Made by a program: the position numbers and the translations under genes. Shown piece after piece: positions 26,096-34,259 of a DNA stretch of 34,259 nt; position 1 is the first letter of the stretch; each line of letters starts with the position of its first letter. The notes under the pieces were generated by a model, which did no database searches, had not been told where the DNA came from, and saw only the letters and a list, made by a program, of their open reading frames with translations. The DNA comes from Heterostelium multicystogenum (Eukaryota > Evosea > Eumycetozoa > Acytosteliales > Acytosteliaceae), in NCBI GenBank assembly GCA_003667245.1, contig RCNN01000587.1, positions 1 through 34,259 of the forward strand. Reading direction: 5' to 3'.

Positions 26096-27727
26096 TCATG
26101 CGGCGGCTTTTCCTCGCCGACAGGGAAAGAAAGTGGTTATCGAAGTGTTAGGCGCGCCGGGGTTGCAGCGCCAATACGTCTTAAGCTCACCGTTTTTCCC
26201 ACCAGGTAGCGAAGTTCGATCCGATCCCGCCAGCCACAGCCGCATAGCGAGTGTCCACAGCGAACGGAGCACCCTGGCTGCAAATCTCAGGAAGAGAGAG
26301 CAGACCTGTGATACTGCATCCTTTTGGAGACGCACCAGGTGCGGCGTTGCGACGTTCGAGCACGACAGAGCCGAGAGCGGTCGTGCCGGTTTGCTTAACG
26401 AAGACGTTGGAGACTTGAACGTAGTCCACGTCCGTGATCAGCACTGCAGCGTCACCACAATCGCCGTACACACCGTCGACTTCAACATCGAAACTGCCGA
26501 CGCCGAAGATGTCGACGCATTGCCCCGCGACGTTATCCGCTACGTTTATCGATCAAACGATTTCGACCGTAGCTCGTAACGATTTCGTAGCAGTCCTCTG
26601 GCGCTCCGTTCGTCCAGCATTCCTGAATCGTAACTCCAGCACTCTCCCAGAACTCACAGACCTCATTGCCAGCAGTGTTGTTACTAAAGGGCTTCTGGAA
26701 GTAGCAACGCAGCAACGTCACATCACTGGTGCGGCGCCACTCAAATAGGCGCCGATCCACAGCGCTCCCCTCAAACGAACAGTTTTCAAACTTGCAATTG
26801 TCGGCGCCATTGCCGTAACAGGCTGTTTGTGTAACGCCGGCCGTGTAAGTAAATCGCACATTTTTTGAAATTGCTGTGCCGAATCATGTTTGGGGAATCT
26901 GACTCAGGATATTGCCACCGGGTTTGAGGTAGTTTCAGATCGCCGATAGCTACGGCACAACCACCAATGATTGTGTCTTGCACGTTGTTGTAGTCAATCG
27001 TCCAGCCGTTACCTACGTGCCAATGAAAGTGACTGGAAGTGAAAGAGCAGCGGTAGATATCAACGTCGAACTCGCCAGCATTGGCTGCCCAGAAACCCCG
27101 TTAGTAGCTGAGTTTTTTCGCTGTGCCGATGACTCGACAATCCGTCAGCCGGACTCGCTTCGCAGTAAGGCCAGCACCTACAAATAACTGGCCGGAAATG
27201 CCCGAGAACTCGACACCATAGAACTCCAACGTCCCGCTGCTGATTTGCAGTGCAATTTCATCAGCGGTTCCAGAGCCACCTGCAATACCACACCGCTCAA
27301 ACACTACGGGCGTACCAAAAGCAGCAAGTTAATCGCCGCGCTGCCGTTGGATGTCCCCGTAGCACGCACGTTTGTAAAAACGGACGTAATAGGTTGCCGC
27401 TGGGTCATTGAAAACGAAGGCAGGTGTACCGCTACTGAAGGTCAGGTTCCTATTTTTTTATGACGTATGGATCGGCTTGCGTGCCTGTGCCACTTGCCGC
27501 CAGAGCAGCAGCGCTGGCCGCAGAGGTAATAGAAATAACAGGTGAGGCAACGCGGGCGTCTGTAGTGACACCCACCTTAGTTGGGTCCGCTGGTCCCAAC
27601 GTCACCCATGGCTGACAACCCGCTGCGCGCCGGATCTTCTCGGCTTTGAACATTTGCCCGCATCCGGATTGAACTCGACCAGCGGGGCAGTACCTATTGC
27701 GGTCGTAACTTTTGCATCGGATCGCAT
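26096..27727 (-). CDS. Tailspike / receptor-binding protein, copy 2, frameshifted
   Basis: About 543 residues. Start ATG 27727 shares one base with the stop of the adaptor gene. The order matches copy 1: MRSDAKVTTAIGTAPLVE, then MFKAEKIRRAAGCQPWVTLG, TKVGVTTDARVASPVISITS, SSGTLEFYGVEFSGISGQLF, FENCSFEGSAVDRRLFEWRR, TAGNEVCEFWESAGVTIQE and VVLERRNAAPGASPKGCSIT. It lacks the 30-residue N-terminal extension of copy 1, and its C-terminus differs (TYWRCNPGAPNTSITTFF). The beta-helix prediction is as for copy 1. Shifts occur at several points between 26180 and 27690. Confidence 0.78.
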
Positions 27728-28515
27728 CAGTTGCGCAAAATCGCGGATCCAGCGGCCTGGCTCGCGGGTGTTGCTTTCACAATAAATACGTCGTCAGCCG
27801 CAGCAACGCTCGACGGGTTCCACAGGAAATCGCCGGCGAGCCCTGGCACGTTCACGAGGCTGACCGTATCGTTTTCATAGCGGCCACTAATCGACTTCAA
27901 CTCCGACAGACTGTTCACATGACGTATAGCACGGGCCACCATGGTGCCGCCCATAATCAGTGACGGATTGGCCAGCTGCTGCCTGAGGGCTCCGTCCGCT
28001 ACCGAGACCAACTTCGGACTGTCTACCGTCCAGTTTCCACTCATGGTCAACGGCAGGCTTGCCTGATCACGTACCCGGTAAAGCTCACCAGATCGTTGCA
28101 GCAGCTGAGTGATGCGCAGCACCTGCGCCCCAGCTGCATATTGGACGAACTCACTTTCGTAAACTGATCGTTCCAAAAGCTGGTCGAACTCCCCACGCAT
28201 GGTGACCAACAACTGATCAATTTCCCCTCGCACCTGCTCCACTGCAGTGGCCACGTCCAGAGTCGAGATATCCATGAGCCGGGGCGCGACATAGCCATAG
28301 CGGCTGATCTGAATATCGATGCGATCAGTCGTAGAGTAGAAGAACACCCGGCCATTGGCGTCAGCGAGAAACGGGTTGCCGAGCGGCACACTACCGGCAG
28401 TATCTGAGAACAAGACAGCACGCTGCTGCGTACCGTGGACGAACACGTCCACGCTTGCTCCAGGCAATAGAGCACCGTCTTCGGCCCGTGCGGCAAAGAA
28501 CTGAATAGGCTGCAT
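27727..28515 (-). CDS. Tail adaptor / tailspike head-binding protein
   Basis: Intact, 262 residues. The N-terminus has the phage head-binding pattern: FFAARAEDGALLPGASVDVF, then SDTAGSVPLGNPFLADANGR and VFFYSTTDRIDIQISRYGYV. A central coiled region (VEQVRGEIDQLLVTMRGEFD) follows, and a C-terminal domain with VNSLSELKSISGRYENDTVS and VNVPGLAGDFLWNPSS. Tailspikes commonly carry this N-terminal module fused to the enzyme part; here it is a separate protein placed between the tail tip gene and the two tailspikes, suggesting that it links them to the tail. The gene follows the tail tip protein after 12 bp. Confidence 0.8.
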   Translation of the reverse strand: MQPIQFFAARAEDGALLPGASVDVFVHGTQQRAVLFSDTAGSVPLGNPFLADANGRVFFYSTTDRIDIQISRYGYVAPRLMDISTLDVATAVEQVRGEIDQLLVTMRGEFDQLLERSVYESEFVQYAAGAQVLRITQLLQRSGELYRVRDQASLPLTMSGNWTVDSPKLVSVADGALRQQLANPSLIMGGTMVARAIRHVNSLSELKSISGRYENDTVSLVNVPGLAGDFLWNPSSVAAADDVFIVKATPASQAAGSAILRN

Positions 28516-28527
28516 ATCGAATCTCTG

Positions 28528-31073
28528 TCAGGTTTTAAAGGTGATCGCCGGGGCGAAATTGAGTTGCGAGCGGACACTGCTCCACGTATCAAACGCGGCA
28601 GCGCGCAGGTAGTACGTTGTGCCTGGAGCCAGGCCTGTGATCTGGCCGGCGACTGAAGCGCCTTGATAGCCGATGGTGCCGGTGATAGTTGGATCAAACC
28701 CAGGCGAAGTGGCGTACACGAACATGTAACCTGCTACGTCAGGCGCAACACTTGTGCTGCAGTTGACGTTGGCGGTCGTGCCACTAACTGTCGCAGCGGT
28801 ACCTGACACAGCGGGCGGCGCGGTGTTGACCACGACTAGGGCGGCGACTGGTGCGCTCCCCGCAGAATTTCGCTCAATGACCTCAACCCGGTAGCTACGG
28901 ACCAAAGGAGCATCAACCAAGGCGTCTGCCAACTGGTAGGTGAACGTGGTGCTGGTGGTGACCACCTCACGCAACAAAGCATTGGTGCTGGCATTGCGGA
29001 TCCTGATCAGTCGATCAGCAGCATGTGCCCCAGCGGTCCAACCGACGGTGAAGTAAGGCGCCTCAAACGCTCCTACTAACGCCAAGCCTTGCGCTGCACC
29101 AGGGACGACCCGAACCGGCGACAATGTGACGCTGTAGGGCGTCACATCGGCCAGATCCTCAAGTGAACGGCCAAACACATTGAACGACCGGAACTTGACC
29201 CAGACGGTGTGGCCGATCTGATCCGCCGTGTAGCTGTATTTCCAAATCGCATCATCCAGACGCACGAACGAGGCATCTGCAGGATGGTTTGCCACGGATG
29301 AACCCAGACGGCCCGGCGCAAGTACTGCAAGTTGTAGGCGCCTGGACCTGTCAGGATTGCATCGCGATAACTAACAAGCTCGCCATCTATCCAACACAAT
29401 GTCGCCCCGCTATCAGCTTCAGCGGTTGTGGCGGCGGTCAACTGGTCGGCGACCGAGAGCTGCACTGCTAAGTTATTGGTGGTGTCAGGGTCACTGCCGG
29501 GAGGTAGCGGCGCGGTCAGGCGACCGATGCGTGAGCGGCCGTAGATACTCTGGACCATCCTATAACTGTCACCGTCGGCGCTGATCCAAACTTCACAGCC
29601 CCCCCAAGCCTCACCAGCGCCGGCGACCGCGCCCCATACCTGGGTTTCCCCTGGAAGCAGCAGGCTTTCTGGTGGGTTGAAGATAATCGGTGGCAACACC
29701 GGCCCTGGCGCCGCGTTCTGATTGCCTTGATAACCCGTCTTGCTCTGCACGGGATAATTCGGAGCACTGCCCGTCCCCAGCAACGCATCCTCAGCCACAA
29801 CAGCCAGCTTGCCGTCTTCATCCTCCTCGACCGAAATCAAGCGTACCAGGCGGCGATCAAGCTTCAGTGCCGGTTCCGTGATCGTGACCAGGTCCATCGG
29901 TTTCCAGCAGCACGTGCTGCCAGCCAAGGGAAAATTGGTATTCATTGCGGATATACAATTTGCGTTGCACCAGCAGTTGGGCCGAGTGCGAAGCAATCGC
30001 CGTGTTGCAGATCTCGTAAGCCTTGATGGTGTCCATCGGCTTGGAGCCAAACTGCTCGATAGCAGCTTGATCCGGTGCGCGTACTACATCGGTGTTTGTA
30101 CTCGTGATCGCGGTCGAGGATCTCCAGCGACACTTCGTTTGTAGCTGTCGGCCTGGCTCTTGATCTTCAACTGAATCGGCGGCTCGCCCTCCTCCGTCAA
30201 GAAGTCATCATCCGTGAGGTGTGCCACCGGAGTGACATTCGGGTACCAGGTCACTCCGTTGCCAGTGACCACCTGATCACCGAAGGGAATCACCTTCATT
30301 TTTCCAGCAGACCAGATCACCTCGCTGTTGGTCAGCTGCAACCAGCGCGTGATGGCTTCGCTACACGGGGCCTGCTCATCCAGCACGGGACTGAGCAACA
30401 AGTTCTCGGCCAGGCAGTAATCGCGATAAACTGCTCAGGTCATCAATCCAACGAGGATCAAAACCTATGCCATCCAGCGGGTCCAGCAACAGCCCCGGCA
30501 GGAAGAACCCGGGGTTAGCATCGGGCAATCCAGGCACCTGATAAGGACCGTCAACCTCAAAGGTATGGTTCTGCACGCCGGCGTTGTCATTGAGCAAGTA
30601 GCGCGCCGCATACACATACGATGTATCCGAATAGGCGATCGCCTCGGTCGGGTGATTAGTCTCCAGGTAACCCCAGACCGGCTGGTCTGCTGTGCCCGGC
30701 ATGAAGCTCAAACCTATCTGAGCCAGAGCCGACTGCGTGACACCATCGACAACCTTATCGGCGAAGACTTCCTTGTCACGAAAGATCCGCCTTAACCGAT
30801 CTGAGCTGGCCCCGCCCGATACCCAGGATGATTGCGGCGTAGTAGGTATAGGTGGTGTCTTTCTGTGTGGCACCGCCGCCGCCCTTTGCCACCAGTCTTG
30901 GTCTTGGTGGTTTTGGCAACCGCATCGAAGTCTGTGTAATAGATCAGGTTGGGACTGATCCGGTTACGCCCGGCAATCCAGGCGATGGGCTTGCCACTGG
31001 CACTGCTCTGGATCTGCAGCGCGTTGATGCGCGTTGCAACTATTGGAAATTGAACTACCGCCCCCTCCCCCAT
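28528..31073 (-). CDS. J-like tail tip / baseplate hub protein with fibronectin III domains, frameshifted
   Basis: About 848 residues over many frames. The N-terminus is glycine-rich (GGGGGSSIS) after a GGAGG site and continues RINALQIQSSASGKPIAWIA, GRNRISPNLIYYTDFDAVAK and YAARYLLNDNAGVQNHTFEV, as in putative phage tail proteins of the gpJ/tip class. The middle has NSEVIWSAGKMKVIPFGDQV and VSLEILDRDHEYK. The C-terminus holds two fibronectin type III repeats, for example PAVSGTAATVSGTTANVNCS and GLAPGTTYYLRAAAFDTWSS. At least seven frame changes occur. The protein sits at the distal tail end and contacts the host surface. Confidence 0.82.
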
Positions 31074-31517
31074 CACTGCCTCCAAAACTATTGAGTGTGT
31101 AATAACGCACCGGTCTGCTTGCCAAGCGCTCTTCGCGCATATCAGCCACTTCCACACCGATATCTAAAAAAGGCGTGAATGACTCGGTGTTTCGTCGATG
31201 ACGACTGCCCCATGACTGTAGTGCGGCCGAACTTCCAGATGGCGACATCGCCGGGTTGCGGGGTTACGACTTGCCGCCCGTAATTCTTCCAGCCAGGCCA
31301 GATACAACTCTTTGCTGCGGTGCAGGTGCCAGTCTTGGGCGTAAGACCCAGGATCAATCCAAGGTAAGAGGCCGAGCGAGTGATACACCTCGATCAACAG
31401 CCAGGCGCAGTCCACGCCCACGCCCAGCAGGTGCTGACGGTGCTGATAAGGCGTCCTGAGCCAGCGCCTTGCCTCGGCGACCACGGCTTCGCGCTGCTGC
31501 AGCTCCAGCTCGGTCAT
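31073..31517 (-). CDS. NlpC/P60-type tail peptidase, frameshifted
   Basis: About 148 residues from ATG 31517, overlapping the previous stop as ATGA. VVAEARRWLRTPYQHRQHLL and GVGVDCAWLLIEVYHSLGLL contain the catalytic Cys. The His is in SHGAVVIDE, and the end reads VEVADMREERLASRPVRYYT. The exact stop is uncertain because the last codons are affected by shifts; I place it just before the next start. The protein is a cell-wall hydrolase carried in the tail, which opens peptidoglycan during infection. It follows the DUF2460 and DUF2163 genes, the standard order in GTA-like tails. Confidence 0.85.
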
Positions 31518-32379
31518 ACGGAGGTCTCCGCCACAGGGATAAAGGGCATTCCCGCGATAACGCCTACGGTTGCCGAACTTGTTGGTACAGGCGTCCAGCG
31601 TGCGAGGACAGCCGGGATAAATCAGGAACTGATCGCCCGGCTGCGGCTCTGCCGGCAGACCGAGAATTAGTGTGACGGTACCGTCAGCCGTCTGGCGGCG
31701 GACAGTTCGCGAAACACCCGCGTTGCCGCCATTAACGAACCGGATCACGCCCTGGTCAACCAACCGTTTTCGGCGCCGATATTGGTGCGAATACGAAGGC
31801 CACTTGTACCGTTTCAGCACCAGGCCTGCGGTTTCGAACAATGAGCGGTTCACGCCACAATCAGCGCTGTAAACAGTTCGTAGACACCCCGGTTGATAGA
31901 CCCCCTTCGGTACCTTGGTGTCCAGCAGCTCCATCGGGGACTTGACCGAGAACGTTGCCTGCTCGCGATCAGCAGGATCAACCTCGGCAACCCGGCCAAT
32001 GAAGCGCAACACCGGTACCAACCACTGGCGCTGTCCAGTCGGGCATAAACGCCCGGGCCAGGCTCAACGACGCGCCATCGAAACCACCACCTGCGATGAA
32101 CGCCAGAATCGGTTCCCCCAGCAACGTGTCCTCGACGCCGGCGTAGAGGGTGACGCTCAAGGTGTCGACCTCCACCCCCTCGAACCGTGCGGATGCCGGT
32201 ACGTTTGAGCAGGGGGCCGGACGCGGAATAATTCGCGCCATCGGCGAACAATTGCCACACCGGCGTCGGTGTAACGACAGCACCTGACCACTTGCCAGGG
32301 TGATGGTGTAAAGATCGGCCATCACAAAGCTTCGGGCCGTGGCCAGAAACTGCCTCAACTCGGGACTCACATCGATCAT
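31514..32379 (-). CDS. DUF2163-family tail protein (TIGR02218 type), frameshifted
   Basis: About 287 residues. Start MIDVSPELRQFLATARSFVM, then VEVDTLSVTLYAGVEDTLLG, FIGRVAEVDPADREQATFSV and KSPMELLDTKVPKGVYQPGC, and a cysteine-containing core (SADCGVNRSLF). The C-terminus NKFGNRRRYRG then runs, after a one-base shift near 31545, to PFIPVAETSV and a stop overlapping the NlpC start. Members sit at the tail tip of GTA-like and related siphophages. Shifts near 32265, 32200 and 32000 break the frame but the order is colinear. Confidence 0.82.
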
Positions 32380-33031
32380 GGTTTGATGCTCGTGAAAGAG
32401 ACGTTTTTCATCTCCCAGATCCGCGCCGAACGGCTGGGCGCCCGTCTAGTGAATCTGAGTCGTATGCACAGCGGAAAAAGAAGGCGCCTGTCCACTCCAA
32501 GGCCTGGCCGAGCCCGGGTGCCTGGGGGAAGGTAACCTGGCCGAGAGAACTGACGCTGTAGGCCGTCACAGGCGCTCCGGCGATGGTCATCAGGTCAATG
32601 TTGACTACTCCGTAAACAGGCTCGACCCATCCCTCAATAGCCCGCGAGAGTTGAAACGTTCTAGTAACCCCGTCGCCAAAGCCAAAGCGGTGCTTGGTGA
32701 CTTGGTGGTCGGTCCTGTCGAAATACAGAAAGTCCCCGAACTGGCCCTTGCGTTGGGTTAATAGAACGCCACCAAGCGCGACCATTCATCCAGCCCAGGA
32801 CGTTTGCGCACTGCGTTGTAGTTGATCTGAAACGTCCAAACGGCGCCGGATTAATACGCTGTGGTACGACGTCGACCGCTGGCCGACGTCTGCACTCCCG
32901 TGCTCCACGCTGGAGACTTCTTGGCGAGGTACGTCTGCCCTGGCATGTAGGGCAACACGTCGTCCGCCATAACACCGCGATCGCGGCAAACCGGCAATCC
33001 ATCGCGCTGGAAAAAATGGCCCGAGCAGCAT
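32376..33031 (-). CDS. DUF2460-like minor tail protein, frameshifted
   Basis: About 217 residues from ATG 33031 with AGGAG 7 bp upstream. MLLGPFFPARWIAGLP is followed in other frames by MADDVLPYMPGQTYLAKKSP, WTFQINYNAVRKRPGLDEWS, GQFGDFLYFDRTDHQVTKHR and the family hallmark FGDGVTRTFQL, ending with WEMKNVSFTSIKP. The stop overlaps the DUF2163 start as ATGA. The product belongs to the tail tip complex next to the tape measure. Confidence 0.75.
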
Positions 33032-33040
33032 GAAAACTCC

Positions 33041-34259
33041 TTATGCCTTGAGGGCACCGTTGCGCTGCAGCTTTTGCATTTCGAGAGCAAACACCCGGGC
33101 GTTGCGCCGAATATCCGCCGGCGTGAGCCGGCCGCTGCTGTCGTGATAGTGGTAACCACGCCGCCGCCACCCAACTGACCTTCGCCATTCGCTGCCTGGC
33201 GAATTACATTGGCGTACTGCTTGGGCAGAACCATTTCCTGTTCGTGGAGCTGGGTCATTGGGTTCACCCCGGCCGGGATGTCGTAGCCGCCCTCAGCGGA
33301 CGCCACGTTTCTTGATCAGGCCGAAGCCACGAACGCACCGGCAGCAACACCCGCTGCAACGCCCAAAGCGCGGGGCCGATGATGCGGGATTGCCGACATC
33401 GCTGCACGAGGCGAGAGCGGCGCCCGCGATGGCCTGGTAGGTCGCTGGAAATGATGTTGCTGATGGTGGCCGCGCCCCAGACCGCTAACAGACATCGCGG
33501 CGCCCCCAACCTCGGCGGCTGTTCGCAAGCCCACGCCGGTCACCGTCGCGCCTGTTTTTCGCCGTCTCGCCGAAGATCCAGGCCATCAATGGCTTTTGTG
33601 ACCATGTTTTCGACGAACGCCGTACCGAATGCTGCCGCGCCGCCAAAATCCCTTTGAGCAGCCCCTGTGTGCCCATCGTGCCAGTGAGGATGCCGTTCAT
33701 CCCGCTAGACCAGCTGGACTGCAAACTCCCCATCATGCCGGTCCAGTTGGCTCTGAGATTCCATGGTTTGCTGTCGGCCGATAACGGCCATGCTGTTTCG
33801 GTGGGTCTGCTCCAGGGCGAGAATCTGCTGCTGGACCTGCTGCAGCGCAACCGGATTACGGTCAGGATTCCTGATCCAACAGAGCCTTGCGTTGAGCCAG
33901 CGCTTCAGCCTCGATGGCATACCGTTGTTTTTCAAACTCGGTTGGGATTGCAGCAATTGCGCCTGGGTGATCAGATTGGCCTGCAGGTCCAACTGGGCCA
34001 TTTGCTCGGCATGAGCAACGTCGGTCACCGAGCTTGCTTATCAGCGGCATATTCCTGCTGTTTCATGTTGGTGATTTGCTGCTGTTTTCTCCCGCTCGAT
34101 GGCGACAACCTCAGACGCCGCTCTGCGGTACTCCTGACTGTCCTGGCCATAAAAGCTGCCGGCTGCGCTCCAACGCCTGCTGAGCGATGTTTAAACGCGC
34201 ACCATGTTTGTTGCGGTACTGCTGCGCCTGGGCCTGGAGATCAGCAAATGCCTTGCCTT
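33041..34259 (-). CDS. Phage tail tape measure protein, C-terminal part (5' end outside window)
   Basis: Only the last 400 or so codons are present. The segment is helical, with many Gln, Ala and Lys (FADLQAQAQQYRNKHGARLN and IAQQALERSRQL), then a Gly/Ala-rich hydrophobic part, and a conserved C-terminus LPKQYANVIRQAANGEGQLG, then LTPADIRRNARVFALEMQKL and QRNGALKA. Coiled and hydrophobic alternation is the expected form for a tape measure, which sets tail length. About seven frame changes. The TAA at 33041-33043 leaves 9 bp before the next start. Confidence 0.8.

Noticed and set aside
1..34259. CRISPR array, rRNA operon, insertion sequence or transposase
   Set aside because: No spaced direct repeats, rRNA segments, terminal inverted repeats or DDE-type ORFs were seen; the only RNA-gene sequence is the tRNA fragment at 21014.

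Overview
This window looks like chromosome of a fluorescent Pseudomonas (P. fluorescens group). The basis is its GC-rich coding style, two REP/BIME-like palindromes of the kind scattered through these genomes, a flagellar-type (FliA) promoter in front of a chemoreceptor, and the families present: BKACE, acetylpolyamine amidohydrolase, MHS-type transporters, cytochrome b561 and Pseudomonas-style siphophage tail genes. Species cannot be fixed from the sequence alone.

Positions 1-20,900 are chromosomal. (a) 1-3371 is a minus-strand operon read GntR/FadR regulator, SDR dehydrogenase, BKACE beta-keto-acid cleavage enzyme, SMP-30-type lactonase (cut by the window edge). A sigma70-like promoter with an embedded palindrome lies upstream. 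(b) 3507-7379 holds a VOC protein, a REP cluster, a very small charged protein, and a tricarboxylate-type MFS transporter coupled to a periplasmic ModA-like protein (aconitate-isomerase candidate), facing a LysR gene. (c) 7582-10545 has a small lipoprotein, a membrane-anchored beta-propeller and an intact chemoreceptor with a FliA promoter. (d) 10656-15521 is a minus-strand run of MHS transporter, M20 amidohydrolase and acetylpolyamine-amidohydrolase-like enzyme, divergent from a LysR gene. (e) 15634-17511 is an SDR plus AraC pair. (f) 17497-19991 is a cytochrome b561, TPR protein, ECF sigma, anti-sigma operon. (g) 20116-20889 is a MntA/HepT-type toxin-antitoxin pair.

At 21014-21039 the 3' end of a serine-type tRNA gene survives as a fragment, immediately followed by prophage. 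From there to the right edge is the late end of a siphovirus-like prophage transcribed leftward: tape measure (partial), DUF2460, DUF2163, NlpC/P60, a J-like tail tip protein, a tail adaptor, two tandem paralogous tailspikes, a GH19 endolysin, Rz and Rz1, and a set of small accessory genes including two paralogous Cys-rich mini-proteins. The integrase and the rebuilt tRNA are predicted outside the window to the right.

The dominant artefact is that most genes carry one or more single-base frameshifts, many at short homopolymers, while the homologous frame resumes at once. I read these as sequence errors and give each gene as one feature. Fully open genes include the SMP-30, VOC, chemoreceptor, cytochrome b561, tail adaptor and several small genes.
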